64,000 bases of DNA from Paralithodes platypus (GCA_032716605.1 CM064571.1:18511856-18575855), one strand, 5' to 3'. Positions 1-11,265 are shown, counted from the stretch's first letter. The notes: generated from the sequence alone by a model not told the origin. Translations and numbers: made by a program.

Positions 1-505
1 ATTTTTTAATTTTTGTTTTGCCCCTGGGCCATGCAAAATATCACTCCTCTACCTCCCCTCCTTCCCCACTTTCCTCCCCTCCTTCAGTTATCACCTATTT
101 TCCCTGTTATTCCCTTATTCTGTGGTATATTTTCGTGCTAACATTAGCGAGTTGCAAGCAGGGCATTGTCATCACTGTTAGCAAGCGAGTGCAAGAGAGA
201 GAGAGAGAGTATCGATCGACAGTGTCTCTCCAGACTTGGGGAAAAGTGGCGGGAAAGGAGGTTGCCTCAGCCATACATTATGTAACTCCCGGCCTGTATC
301 GCCGATTTTGACCATCCAAACGCTGTTTCCACTTGTTTTATTGTTGTAACAGGTTAATACCTTTATAATCAACCTATAATAGGCACATATGGAGAAGTAT
401 TAATGCTATTTATGGTAAAATAAATATTTTAGTGATGGAAACAGCTAAAATACATGCGCACAGGCAGAGGTGCCTCATACCCCCCATGCGCACTTCAGAG
501 GTTAA
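1..505. mobile_element. TTAA element, class C (cut by window edge)
   Basis: The right portion of a non-autonomous TTAA-flanked element, ending in GAGGTTAA (TTAA 502-505). It shares with 10271-10953 and 25105-25752, in the same order, a CT-rich stretch, TTATCACCTATTTT, a GAGAGAGAG block and a segment reading close to TTTTCACCACCCAAA with CCACTTGTTTTATTG. The left end lies outside the window. No coding capacity is seen. Confidence 0.7.
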
Positions 506-642
506 AAGCTCTGATCTTTTCTGGTAAACAGGTAGTGATTGTTTATGCAGTGATTAACAGTGAAAAAATTATCAAATGCAATTTACTTATATAATACGGT
601 TCACAATGTTTAGGTGTTAGTATAACCAGATTTGTCTTGCAG

Positions 643-930
643 GCAGAAACCCCCATGAGACGATTTGTAGCATACATCGACCCCGACAACCGATTTTCTG
701 TGGAGGACAAATTATCCCAGGTGAACACACTCCAGCAACTCCAGAACATCGCCAGCTATAACTTCATGCGCGAGGGTTTGTCCCGCGGCCGAGTCTACAT
801 CCACGCTCTCTGGTTTGACATCTACACTGGCGACATCTATTACTTCAGCCGCCAGCAGAAGATGTTTGTTGACGTTAACGAGACCAATATGGAGAAGTTA
901 TTGGATGAGGTGCTTAAGTATTATACGTAG
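643..930 (+). CDS. CAHbeta: Beta-carbonic anhydrase, 3'-terminal coding exon
   Basis: This is the last exon of a metazoan beta-class carbonic anhydrase, a zinc enzyme interconverting CO2 and bicarbonate. The exon follows a good acceptor (TTTGTCTTGCAG, ending at 642), is phase 0 and runs 95 codons to TAG at 928-930. Recognisable blocks are FVAYIDPDNRF, DKLSQVNTLQQLQNIASY, IHALWFDIYTGDIYYFSR and a charged C-terminal helix ending LKYYT. These are family hallmarks of the C-terminal third of animal beta-CAs as I know them from insects. The zinc-binding Cys/His and the active-site Asp lie in upstream exons outside the window, so catalytic competence cannot be judged. MKK7 begins about 12 kb downstream on the same strand. 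The exact intron position is inferred from the splice signal. Confidence 0.9.
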   Translation, partial: AETPMRRFVAYIDPDNRFSVEDKLSQVNTLQQLQNIASYNFMREGLSRGRVYIHALWFDIYTGDIYYFSRQQKMFVDVNETNMEKLLDEVLKYYT

Positions 931-975
931 TCAACGCCACACACACAGTATACACATTGCAAAAATACACATTGC

Positions 976-1030
976 AAAAGATGTTTGATATTAATGAGAC
1001 CAACATAAAGAAGTTGTTGGACGAGGTGCA
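976..1030 (+). repeat. Decayed copy of the beta-CA CDS end
   Basis: About 55 bases match the coding bases 857-912 of the exon just upstream (GATGTTTG, GAGACCAA, GAAGTT, TTGGA, GAGGTGC in the same order), with roughly 80% identity by eye and a 3-base deletion. It lies 45 bases past the stop codon, in the presumed 3' UTR. It is preceded by a tandem 14-base repeat (TACACATTGCAAAA twice, about 950-978). A local partial duplication is the simplest explanation. Confidence 0.75.
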
Positions 1031-1033
1031 ACA

Positions 1034-2462
1034 CCTAGCGTACACATTCACTGCCTCACCCAGTCGACCAGTTATCCAATTAGCTGACTGCCTAGTTCAT
1101 TAATACCATGTCATGAAGCACACACATCAATACAGTAGTTATTATAAGCACAGACTGGTACCTTTATATATATACAGTATATTCAGCACAGTAAACCTCT
1201 CTTTTTCTAATCCTGGGCTTCCGGAAACCTGCAACTTTCAGCCTAGATATCCAGTTCAGCCTTTGTCTTTCTCTTTCAGGCAAATGAAAGACTGAAGTAA
1301 ATATCTGTATAATTATACAGGATTCGGTCTGGACATTTACCTATCTCATTTCAACTAGGTCTGAAAGACCGAGGTAATTGTCCGAACACCTGATATCTAT
1401 TTTGGACTAGCACCTCGGTTTTTCAAACTAAGGCCTAGACAAACGCTGTAATTGTTGGTGGCAATTACTATAGTTTTACCGTATTCCCAACCAGTGAATA
1501 TGAAATACTAATTCTTGTACTGTACTTGCAATGAGAAGCACTGTACATGTACAGTATTTGAATATTATTCCAATATTCTCATTGCAAGTACGATAGTGTA
1601 TCATATATATTGACTGGGTAGAAATACATTAAAACTATGCTACTCACCGTACCACCGATAACAAAAAGGATTATCCAGGAATACAGGCCTAAATCCAAAA
1701 GATGGAGGTAAAGGTCACAAACTGTGGTGTTTCGTAGTTTAACTCTCCCACGATAAAGCCCCCGTGTGGACATTTGATATCTCAAATATATCTCAGGGCA
1801 ACTCTTTTTATTTCATTCTGAATATACCTGGAATTCGTGCATATTTCTAACTGGAGATTTAAGAGTGAATATTTGTTTCTATTTCTAGCACTTATGTAGT
1901 TCTAAGAGGAAATATTGTATTTATAGTTTTACCTGATTTTACAGGAACTATAGTGTAGTAGAACCATATAACTTGTGACACAGGGTATGTACATGTTTCT
2001 CAGATGTTTTATTTTGTCAGAAGATAAATCTATTTCCTTTATTTATTTATTTATTTATTTTGTTTTAATTTTTTTTTTTTTTTTTTTTTTTTTGTCAAAC
2101 GTACTGTACTAAAGTAGTACCTTACTTTGCCATTCAGTATTAATGTGTGTTGTAGTTGAAATGAACTGTTGCAAAAGACAGTACAGTACTGTATATGTGG
2201 TTTAAGCACTTAGCACTATAAGTGTATTTTAACGATAGATATGCAAATATATATCTGTTAAATGCAAAAAAAGCGTAAATACAAATTTATATATATTAAC
2301 AACACATTTAAGTCAAGATGTAAGTAGAATGAGGAGTGCTTGTTTGTGTAGATGCTTATCAGAGTTGAGTAGATTAATTGCGTAAATTTCTATGATACTG
2401 TAGTGCTTTGGTTAGCTATAGTAGAACATTCCTCAATATATAATGCTGTTTAGTTTATGTTA
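1034..2462. other. Flank of beta-CA, no gene recognised
   Basis: AT-rich non-coding sequence. It contains a 15-bp inverted repeat (TACTTGCAATGAGAA at 1523-1537 pairing with 1576-1590) around a 38-base spacer, and a (TTTA)n stretch followed by a long T run at about 2037-2093. A block at 1186-1460 with CAGTAAACCTCTCTTTTTC resembles the end of the palindromic element at 56646-57049 but is too decayed to call. Confidence 0.5.
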
Positions 2463-2560
2463 CTGATGGTGGTGTAATGGTTTAGATGCTTATGTTCTGG
2501 GTGTGGTGTCCCGGGAGGATCATATGCTTTCCTTAGTTTATTCTAGTGCATTGGGGTTTG
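2463..2560 (+). mobile_element. tRNA-derived SINE head
   Basis: GATGGTGGTGTAATGGTTTAGATG resembles a pol III A box; the following TGTCCCGGGAGGATCATATGCTTTC block recurs inverted at 22500-22622 (as CCTCCCGGGATTCGAGC, which keeps the B box) and 26209-26312. The B box in this copy is eroded. Confidence 0.6.
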
Positions 2561-2642
2561 TAATGGAGGATTAATGTTAAGAACTGGGTGTTCTTAAAAA
2601 AATATAGTAATCACCGCTGACAATGATGAGGTTTGTCTAGGA

Positions 2643-2870
2643 ATTATAATGTAAAAATTGCAAAATAAACAAACCAAAACAGGGACGACACAATATAAAG
2701 GCAAACAAACTTATCAAAATCATTATGTGGAAATAACAGGCCATGGTGTAGTGGAAATAATAAAAAAAAAAAAAAACTTGCAAAATATACACACCAAAAC
2801 TGGGATGAGACAACACAAAGACAAAAGAACCAATCAAAATCGTTATGTGGAAATAACGCTTAAGCAAAAT
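2643..2870 (-). mobile_element. Two tandem SINE tail fragments
   Basis: Two adjacent copies (about 2648-2740 and 2773-2860) of the unit ATGTAAAACTTGCAAAATAAACAAACC ... TATGTGGAAATAACGCT. The same unit is fused to a complete tRNA-like SINE at 29146-29380, so these are 5'-truncated SINE tails. Other copies lie at 22350-22440, 43046-43110, 45148-45226, 55551-55660, 57260-57320, 63405-63468 and about 63700-63835. Confidence 0.65.
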
Positions 2871-3839
2871 TTAATTATGAAATAAAAGAACACAATCCAC
2901 CACACAGGGTCAACTATTCTGTGCCGGACATGTGGCAACGCTAGATCACTACTCTTGGGAATGGGAGATGAAGCAAATAAGTTGAGAAAGAGTTTATTTA
3001 TTAATTTTTTTTTTCCCCCTTGGCCTTGGAACAGTAAGTTTCTCATATGCCTTTAACTCTTGCAAATACCTAAGATTATTGAATGAAGCTTTAATGATAT
3101 TGCTTTGTTTAACTTTTACCGTACCAGATCTCGGTGGTCTGGTTAAACTAATTGTATATAAAAAAATAAATAAAAAAAAATTACCAGATAGCATCATATT
3201 TAGATGTGTCACATGTTTCCTGATGAGAGATACCGTCAACTGGGGCGAATTCGGACTTTACGTCAATTAAAAGTTAATTAAATTGATAAATAGATAACGA
3301 ATAAACATAATAGAAATCTGCTTTCACTCAATTGTTCGAAGTGCTTTTATCTAACTTTCTTGCTTAAATAGTTTTAATGTATAATGCGATATGTACCGAT
3401 TACAAATTAAACACCGAAAATTAAAAAAACATTAAAATCGTAACATCGGCAAACTTTCTTGGGCAAATGTGTTGATGAGTAGATGCAGGAAAGACTACGG
3501 TGCCAAGATGTGTGCTTTCGTAATTAGTGTGAAAGTACAAATTAATTGATTGGCATTATCTTGTATATTATTCCCGTAATTGGGAATTAAATTATTATTT
3601 TTTACATTTCTGTGAAAATGGGGCGAATTCGAACAGGATGAAAATTAATTATATAAATAATATTATTTAATCTAACTTTAACTATAACCTGTCAGATTCG
3701 GATATTAAGTGTAATTGGGTTTATAGTCGTCATTACATGTGGTATTTCTGAGTTATGGCACAGTCAATAAATCCAGATATGTCCGAAATTGACCCAAAAG
3801 TGTCGTATCTTACGATTTATTTATTTATTTATTTTTCTA

Positions 3840-4080
3840 CATTCCAACTACTCCCTCTCGGGCATAGGCTGAGAGCCCTTACAATCCACCGCTCAACACG
3901 GTGAAGCCCGTGAGGTCTCGTTCCAGTCTGGGGAGTGAGACATGTGAAGCATCCATTCATGGCTCGAAGCAGCTCCATCTCTGAAGCCGCTGGTTGCTTC
4001 GTTCAAGTGCTTCACTGTCTCACGCTCCAGACTCAGACCCTCACTCTCAAAATGCCACCTATTGAGCAGTGAACTCACTA
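3840..4080 (-). pseudogene. Unassigned LINE-like fragment
   Basis: A GC-richer island inside AT-rich DNA with a 61-codon open frame on the minus strand (about 3893-4078). It directly precedes a LINE tail and may belong to the same or another retroelement. No motif is recognisable, so this is only an impression from base composition and position. Confidence 0.25.
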
Positions 4081-4130
4081 GGCATTGTCCCCCTGTAGCA
4101 TATTTTGAATATGGGAATATTCATACAGTG

Positions 4131-4428
4131 CTATTTAATCAGGGAACAATGAGGGTATTTTTTGGCATTTCGGTGGGCTTTGTGGTTGTTGTTGTTGTTG
4201 TTTCCCAAGCTGCCTGGCCGAACAGCCCCAAGGCCCCGAGCAAGGCCAAGGCCAAGGCCATACCTGAGCGCCCCCACAGAACCCTCCCTGCCGACCACAA
4301 TAAAGCCTGGGTGACCGAAGCCACTCCATGGCGGGGAGCTGAGGAGAGTGCGGAAACGCCCGGGAAACCAAAGCCCCACCCAGGGCCCTGTGCCCCTCAG
4401 CAATTATGAAGAGAAAGTTGAGGGGCAA
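4131..4428 (-). mobile_element. LINE 3' end with (AAC)n tail
   Basis: On the minus strand the sequence runs through a GC-rich block (TTTCCCGGGCGTTTCCGCAC, GGAGTGGCTTCGGTCACC, CTTGCTCGGGGCCTTGGGGC) to GGCAGCTTGGGAAACAACAACAAC. The same 3' end, always with an AAC-repeat tail, occurs at 12614-12642, 14595-16445 (interrupted), 23080-23116 and at the end of the coding LINE copy 53806-54877. It is a 5'-truncated retrotransposon copy. Confidence 0.8.
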
Positions 4429-4639
4429 AGGAAAAATGTGATGCTTTGGCTTCCAATCTTGGTAGATTGGAAGGTCAATCCACGGAAGAGACGCCTTGAG
4501 ATCTAGAAAATGTATAAGTAAAAGGAACAGTCAGAGTAAGATATGGGTATGGCAGAGATCGCTCAGTTCTCACTCTGATAGATCAGCCCATCACCACATG
4601 ACTAGAACCCAATCCTCTCAGCATCAGCTAGGAAAGGCC

Positions 4640-4835
4640 CTAGAAAGCCGCCTTTTGGCGGGGGGATAGCTCCCCTATTTCAACCCCTTTCGAGGTTGGG
4701 CACCCGCCCGGCTTTGTGGTAATGCACTGATACTAGGTACAGCACAAATTCAATCCCAATAATATCTTCCCATTGACATATCGGGATTTGAACCCGGGTC
4801 CATTGGATTACCAATCCAGTGGCAAGACCACTCCA
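4640..4835 (-). mobile_element. tRNA-Thr-like SINE
   Basis: The minus strand reads TGGTGGAGTGG (A box) and GGTTCAAATCC (B box) about 45 bases apart. Between them the anticodon-like loop TTGGTAA gives GGT, as in tRNA-Thr. The acceptor stem does not pair, so it is a SINE head and not a functional tRNA gene. The body continues to about 4640. Confidence 0.65.
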
Positions 4836-5164
4836 CCACACTTCCCCTTATGGTATTTATGGTCTTATACGTTTCCAGGGAGTGTGATAAGACCCTTTTA
4901 AAATGTTCAATGATGTCCAAATGGACCCCTGAAAGGTCCGAATCTATACTGGGATCACTGGTTAGTCCTATGAATGTATTTTAAATCCATGTCCGAATTC
5001 AGGCCAGGTGTCCGAAATCGCCCCAAATCGTGTCTGAATTCGGACACCTTTATTATATTTATAGTATATTCAATGAAATTAATTTATGATGATGTGGAGG
5101 GCATTTTCGTGACACATTGATTTAGCTATGATGTATGTATTTACTCAGGCCCATCCCCATTTTA

Positions 5165-5290
5165 CTTTTTTTTTTTTTTTTTTCTGGGGGTGGCCGATTC
5201 AAGACAGAGCCCGAATATGGACAACACAACACAACAGAAAACAATGAACAGACAAAAACAAAGCACAAATTCACACACTATAGAATAATA
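5165..5290 (-). mobile_element. Poly(A)-tailed LINE 3'-UTR fragment
   Basis: Read on the minus strand it goes from GTGTGTGAATTTGTGC through TTCATTGTTTTCTGTTG and GGGCTCTGTCTTGAATCGG to CCACCCCCAG and a poly(A) of about 20. The same module lies at 25790-25905, 26660-26760 and 34978-35022, and behind LINE coding sequence at 36630-36925, which identifies it. Confidence 0.75.
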
Positions 5291-5878
5291 GAAGAATGTG
5301 GGGATCACCTCACAGTAACCCTGGCGACTGAGGTGGCGTTTTATATGACTCGAACTTGTGGTACGCAGTTTATTTATTCAGCTTCACCTACAGTAGTTTT
5401 GGTATATATACGTCCTAGCAACAGTCTTCCATGGGGACAAGTGTTATCATTGTACTGTACATTAGTGGGTCCATATTGTCATCTATTCTTTATCATCTCT
5501 GTCATCATCACCACCATTTACTGTATATCATTCATCAATATATTTATCAACAGTGTATATGTATGGGTAATGACACAGTAGCCAAAATTATACGAAAGAG
5601 CATCCTCAAAGATTGTAAGGATTAAAGAAGAAAGATGAAGGGGAATGTCTCAGGCACATTTTTCTCCTGAGCTGTTTCTTCTGCTTGTTAAGTTTAATAA
5701 AGAAAATGAGTTACTGATGGGAGCTCAATATTGATGTTGTGTAGAGTTATTAGAGTGCAATAAACACCAAATGTAGTGTAGTATATAATGTGCAATAGGG
5801 ACTACTGTGTATCCTGTTATAGTTTACATGTACTCTCACAAGCCGTAACAACTACCCAACCAATTAAATCTTCAACCA
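5291..5878. other. No gene recognised
   Basis: AT-rich sequence with scattered open frames of low complexity. No motif, repeat or splice pattern was recognised. Confidence 0.4.
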
Positions 5879-6212
5879 TTAACCCATTAAGCCCCAGGAA
5901 CGAACCCCTCTCGTTTCCTAGTATTATTACACACTGGCCCAGCGACGAACTCCTCTCTTCGGTGATTTTCACCCTTATATTGATAATTATATATCTCTCA
6001 AAAGGCTTCTATCTATCTATATATCTACTGGTCCAAGTACCCATCTATATCCATCATACCATCTACATCTCTCCCTCCATCCAATGCATACAAATTCACA
6101 TGCATACATATATATACATGCACACATACATATACATATATATTGTATACACTTACACGTATACACACATACATATCATAAAGAGATAGATAGACAGACA
6201 CAAGCATAATAG

Positions 6213-6434
6213 AGCAGCTCGCTGGTGTAGTGACTAGTGTCTTGGACTTCCACCTAGAAGGCCCGGGATAGCACCCACGCTCGGCGCATTAAAGATTTTT
6301 CACAAGCACTGAGTCGTTACCATCCCTCATGAGCAAAGGGATGGGGATAGTAGTACAGGACCCCAATGGAAATACACCTAATTGGCCTTATTGGGCTATC
6401 CTTAACTGGCTTAGCATGCGCTAGCTTTAAGAAC

Positions 6435-6468
<34 letters not shown>
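6213..6468 (+). mobile_element. SINE with (ATT)n tail
   Basis: The A-box-like TGGTGTAGTGACTAG and a decayed B box (GGGATAGCACCC) head a 250-bp unit ending in about eleven ATT repeats (6436-6468). The overall design of tRNA-like head, body and simple tail is that of a SINE. Confidence 0.65.
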
Positions 6469-6844
6469 GGAGGTGAAGTTACTTATACTGTTCGCGTAGG
6501 GATGCCGCGATCCCACCGCCCGCCACTTCGGTGGTGCAGTCAGTCTCTGTAGCAGTTACTGTGATTTCTTGTTACTGCCTTATTGTAGCACGGTTAAGGC
6601 TGGTGTGGTGCGATTTTCGCCAGGTGCAAGTGCTTCAGGGGGACTTTGTTGAGTTTTACTGAGACACTGTTAGTGCTATACCAACATAGCCACAGTGATA
6701 ACAGGATGGGGCATTGTTGTGGCAAGACTTTGTTGTACTGTGCTGCAGTAAAGACTGTAGCCACCATGTTATGATTGCTGTGCTCTGTGTGCAGTACTGT
6801 GATTGTCCCATGGAAGCCACATTCACTGGACGGTTGCTGTCTTT

Positions 6845-6895
6845 AAACCCGTATGTATGTATGTATGTACAGTATGTATGTATGTACTGTATAAG
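6845..6895. repeat. (ATGT)n microsatellite
   Basis: Imperfect ATGT/GTAT repeats interrupted by ACAGT. Confidence 0.8.
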
Positions 6896-7917
6896 TAAGT
6901 CTCCAGTTCCATGCAAGCATAGAACCACCCCCAAATACCCCAAGGCAACCAATGCAGAATTTAGATTTGGCACACTGATGTCCCGCAGCTACCATAAGGC
7001 TGAAATGGACTAAATAGGGTGAACGGTTGCCCAGACTTACGTCACCCCCCTTTTAGTCGCCTCTTACGACACACAGTAGACACGTGGGACATACAGTATT
7101 CTTATATTTCCTCTACCACATGGGTAGAGGTCCTCCTAACCTCCTGGGGGGTGGTCTCAAATTTGCACAAGTGGTACTTAACTGTTTACGTGATCATTTT
7201 CATCGTGCAACGCGAGTGCAAATGAGAGAGGGAGGAGGGAGCTGAGATTTGTGTCCTCGACTTATGTTGCTCGCCGCTAAATAAGGGTTAAAGGTGCGGG
7301 GCAAATAAACAATAGTTGGCAGCCCACAAACACCATTCCGAGCCACCCCATTTTGTGTACAGTAATATTAATAACTGGAAAAAAAAAATTGAAAATAGCC
7401 TGGGACTGGGTGATCATTGTTACTTTTAGAATAGGGCTCAATGGGTTAAAGACGAACTCAAAAGTATTTTTTACTATATGGCATTATATTATCTCCTTTG
7501 GATTCGCTTCAGATTCCAATAAGTGTATGCAAATTATGGCTTGTGAGTGTACAGCCGCGGGCACAGACGAGTGATACACATTATAATCAATAGTTTTTTC
7601 AGTTAAGGATATATCTTCACTTCCGGGGGTGTTTTTTCTGGCCCCCTCCCCTTCATGTTTAGCGCTATTAGTTTTAAGAATTTAAGACATTCGCCCCATT
7701 AGTTTGGTGATTTTAAAACCATTTGCCCCAGTTCTTTGTCAGTTTGGAATCTCGTTTTTCCTGGCGAGAAATAGTGAGCCTATTGTTATTTATGAATATG
7801 TAGTGTAAATATGATACAGAGAAAAAGTAGTTTTATATATTGCCATTTAATTACCTGTATCTAGAAATCAGTTATTCAGGAATTCAATTTATCATCAGCT
7901 TGAATACAACCGACCAT

Positions 7918-8100
7918 GCTAGGGGCTGTGGCATAGTGGTAGCATATCTGACTGCTGATCGAAGGGTCTGCAGTTCGATCCCACACCGTGCCATTGGTAG
8001 ACGGCAAGAGTTTGGGCAGTTTGGACTTGCGATTCATGGCAAATGTTCAGTTAAGTCCCATTAACAAGAGCAAGCTCTAACCCTGTCAATCAAGGGAGTG
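7918..8100 (+). mobile_element. tRNA-derived SINE, copy 1
   Basis: GGGGCTGTGGCATAGTGGTAGC (A box TGGCATAGTGG) and AGTTCGATCCC (B box) are spaced as in a tRNA. The body, ACCATTGGTAGACGGCAAGAGTTTGG ... CCTGTCAATCAAGGGA, is repeated at 59945-60110. The acceptor stem is not conserved. Confidence 0.75.
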
Positions 8101-8503
8101 CATGGTGTTAACCCATGGACTACGAAGGTTCTCTTGGAAGCCACAGTATTTAAACATGTAAAAATAACCCTTCAAAAACCATGCCAGTGTCAGGAAATGT
8201 CTGAAATTTGGGTGACACATAGAAAGCAGTGGCATCATTCCATACCACATCCTCCACTCCTTCCCCCCTTTACACCCTACCCCCCTCCCTCCCCTCCCTC
8301 CCTCCCTCCCTCCCTCAACTTGGCCTTTTATTTTGCACATGTTCTATCAGTTCAAGGGTTACAAACTGCATGGTAATAGTATTTTTTACTATTGCTACTT
8401 CACCATATTTTTGTGTTGGATTCTATGACTGTTAAACTTGGCACTAAGATTGCGTGTGTGCCACCTTCTTCAGATAGTGTACCAGTTACTTGTACGGGTG
8501 GTT

Positions 8504-8725
8504 GTACAATCGGCCAAATAAGTGATGTCTCGGCACCTATTATGTTTTGTTCAATGATTGGTATCAGCAATATTTACACATGATTTCTTCTTTTTGAGTG
8601 AGATATACAAACCTGTTCCTACACTTACCCACCCTATTCAACATCTGACAGACATTAATACAGCTCAGAACGAGCCAAAACGTAATGACAGTCGAGACAT
8701 GACTTATCAGCGCCACCGAACTTCT
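8504..8725. mobile_element. MITE with GCGCTAATAAGT-type ends, copy 1
   Basis: About 220 bp collinear with 30220-30430 (AAGTGATGTCTCGGCACC, CTACACTTACCCACCCTAT, ACATTAATACAGC shared). Terminal inverted repeats are eroded here but clear in the second copy. Confidence 0.65.
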
Positions 8726-8887
8726 ACAGTAGTATAGTAATGTGTAGGATCAAGAGGCTGTAGTTCATGTTTAGTATTTTGGTAGGTTGTGAATAGAAAT
8801 AGGCTGTATATTTATTTACTTTATATATGATTAAATATTCCGGCAATTTTATGATGATATTTTAATTACAACTTTCATATGGGAACG

Positions 8888-9123
8888 TTAACCCCTTGAG
8901 GATTATGATGCGTTTTGACAGTTTATTCCGGCTATCATTAAACAACTTTATAGGTTGGTAGTTCATTGAGATAGTTTTTACCCCTTTAATTCCAAGACAT
9001 CCTTCCTAAACTGCATAAAGTTTAGCCCTTTAATTACTAGAGATCCTTCCTAAACTGCATGAAATTTGTCTATTGATAGCCAAGATAACCTGTTAAAACG
9101 TGTCATAATCCTCAAGGGGTTAT
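8888..9123. mobile_element. Hairpin TTAA MITE (class HP)
   Basis: TTAACCCCTTGAGGATTATGATGCG at the left pairs with CGTGTCATAATCCTCAAGGGGTTAT at the right; the two arms fold over nearly the whole unit, including TTCCGGCTATCATTA versus TATTGATAGCCAAGA. One terminal TTAA has mutated to TTAT. Confidence 0.8.
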
Positions 9124-9774
9124 TACTGGATTAATTTTATTTATCTTTCATAAATAGAGATACGTGTAGTCCTACAGTATGTACAGTAGTACAGATGGCT
9201 GTGTTCAACTTTATTGTCTCAAAAACATTTGTGTGCAATCTAATTCTATAGTCACCATTTGCTCAGCTTGATTAAAAATAAATAAAAATCTTTTAATTCT
9301 TTGTAAATGAATACACAAGATCCTTCTCTTGATTTGTCAAATGTAGTTAAAACAAAGTTACAGTTATACTTTGTAAACAACAGGTAAAATATATTGCTCT
9401 TAAGTTTGAAAATTAAATTATTAGGAAGCAACACAGCTCCAGAAAGGAACAGGACAATTGGAAACACAATTGACAAATTGTGCACACTGCTAGGTGTAAA
9501 GTGAGTGAAAATAGGTTATCCTAAACTGAACAAGATGCGGAAATACACTTTGACTACCAGGGTAAGTGAGGTACCTTTATTAGTCATGTGGTAACGTGTA
9601 CACAAAAATGGACGGTTGGGCTAGCAACCTTCCCCCTCTAAAACAAACTAGAGAATAGACTGACTTACTTCAGATAATATAGGCGCTTCATTCGTGGCCA
9701 GTCCATCAGGGATCAAGGTGTCTAGTAATAGATAAATGATGTGTAGGGTTTGTGGAAAATCTATTACTTCATCA
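9124..9774. other. No gene recognised
   Basis: AT-rich intergenic DNA. A short block near 9690-9735 (CGTGGCCAG ... GGGATCAAGG ... AATAGATAAATGA) looks like another remnant of the (TAGA)n-tailed LINE end seen next to it. Confidence 0.4.
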
Positions 9775-10265
9775 AACATCTATCTATCTATCTATTGGCA
9801 GACACCATGATCCCCAAAGGGATGGCCACGTATGAATTGCCCCATGCACCTTTTTCCCCCGTCAGCCAACGCCCCTCCTCTCCTCCAACACCACTTTCAC
9901 GCATATACTTCTCAACTCCATCCTTCCACTTCACTGTCGGTCTGCCTTTCCTTCTCTGTCCTTTCATCTCACTCTCGTACACTCTCTTAGTCATTCTCTC
10001 GCTTTAATATGTTCCACATGGCCGAAACATCTCAAGGTGTTCCTTTTCACACTTTTATCAAACTTATCAAAACATCTATTGATCTATTGCCGGATGCCTT
10101 AATCCTCTTAATGAGGGTGGCCATACACAGATGGCCCCCCATGTTAGTTTATTGAAGGACTTGCAGGATTGACCACTCAATTTAGAACCCTCCAACCCCG
10201 AGGCCCTCTATGAATCTGTTTAGCACTATGTTTCTACAGTGGTGTTCGGCTAGTCCATCCACTAA
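9775..10265 (-). mobile_element. (TAGA)n-tailed LINE 3' ends, two in series
   Basis: On the minus strand, 9788-9994 is open and includes KGRPTVKWKDGVEKYMRE, the Arg-rich C-terminal region common in LINE ORF2 proteins. It ends in GGGGATCATGGTGTCTGCC and (TAGA)n at 9778-9795. A second truncated end follows at 10075-10262; its homologue on the + strand is 57570-57815. Confidence 0.7.
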
Positions 10266-10270
10266 CCTGC

Positions 10271-10953
10271 TTAACCCGGGCAAGGCGCCGAGACTCATAA
10301 GAGGTTTTACTGGGCGAAGGCGCCGGGACTCTTAACCCGGGAACGGCGAGAAGACTCTTGAGAGGTTTTGGTGGTGAAAGGCGACTAATCTTTTAAGATC
10401 CAAGGCCTAAAAAAAAGCCTTTTAAAAGGACCCAGTAGCACTTAAAACAAAGGAATATGTGATTAAGTGAGATCATTCCCCTCCATACTTCCTATCACTC
10501 CTCCACATGTGTCAAAACACCCTCTTTCCCCCTTCAATTATCACCTATTTTTCCTCTTATTCCCTTGTTTATCGGTTTATTTACCACACCAATATCTCCA
10601 ACCCGGTTCCAAGGTCCGGTCCTGCGTCTATTGAGTGCGTGCTGAGAGAGAGAGTGAGAAAGAGGCTTCAGTCTGCTTCTAAGCTTCGGAAAGAGAGGGT
10701 ATACGTCGCGTTCGCCTCACATTTCATGACTGGACGGTCAGCGATAATTCGCGATTTTCACCACCCAAAGATTATTCCCACTTGTTTTATTGCTGTTACA
10801 TGTTAATATATTCATATTAAACGTAAAATAGGCTCATATGAATAAGTAATATCAATATTTATGGTAAAGTGACAATTTTCGTTGGGAATGAACAAAATTA
10901 CCTTCACATGGCGGGACGTTTCAAATACCATAGATTCGCCGTTTAAAGGTTAA
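10271..10953. mobile_element. TTAA element, class C, 683 bp
   Basis: TTAA at 10271-10274 and 10950-10953 bound a unit collinear with 25105-25752 and 1-505. It begins TTAACCCGGGCAAGGCGCCG, contains TTATCACCTATTTTTCCTC and a GAGAGAGAG block, and ends AAAGGTTAA. The left end holds an imperfect duplication of the TTAACCCGGG segment (again at about 10332). Confidence 0.7.
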
Positions 10954-11265
10954 CCCTTACGTAAGCAGTACCAATTTGTATCAGGTTTACTCCCCTAGAC
11001 AGGTTGCCGACCACGGCTGATGAGTCCCATCCACCCGGATTTTTATAAGGTCTCCCCTAGTTGGGTTGTCGACCAAGGCTAACAAGTCCCATCAATCCAA
11101 AAAACATTACTATAGGAAACAAATAAAACTCAATGGTAATATACACCCTGATGAAAAGTTTGTCGACAAATTTTGATGAAATTTTTTGTAACTCTAAAGA
11201 TAAACATATTTATCTTATTTTCAAAAAGCGTCATAAATATCACCCTTAGATGTATAGCCTACTGA
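10954..11265. other. No gene recognised
   Basis: Contains a diverged direct repeat: CTCCCCTAG...GGTTGCCGACCA at about 10990 and CTCCCCTAG...GGTTGTCGACCA at about 11052, spaced about 62 bases, each followed by AGTCCCATC. Confidence 0.4.

Larger units (their letters stand above)
3225..5045. mobile_element. Possible decayed DNA transposon with TTCGGAC ends
   Basis: The left side reads ACCGTCAACTGGGGCGAATTCGGAC at about 3230 and the right side carries GTCCGAAATCGCCCCA and GAATTCGGACACC near 5007-5042, roughly inverted. The motif family resembles the terminal repeats of the clear element at 14689-16315. The interior is interrupted by a LINE tail (4131-4428) and a SINE (4640-4835). Boundaries are uncertain. 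Confidence 0.35.
5879..7449. mobile_element. Long TTAA element, 1.57 kb
   Basis: It is bounded by TTAACCCATTAAGCCC (5879-5894) and, inverted, GGGCTCAATGGGTTAA (7434-7449): 15 of 16 bases match, with TTAA at both ends. A SINE (6213-6468) and several ATGT/ATT microsatellites lie inside, so the original was shorter. No transposase is seen. The paired ends are direct evidence; assignment as one insertion is inference. Confidence 0.6.

Noticed and set aside
1186..1460. Copy of the CAGTAAAACCCCTCTC palindromic element
   Set aside because: Left tip similar, but no right tip and only loose GAAAGA-type matches.
4062..4409. 115-codon + strand frame
   Set aside because: Antisense of a LINE tail that recurs elsewhere in the window.
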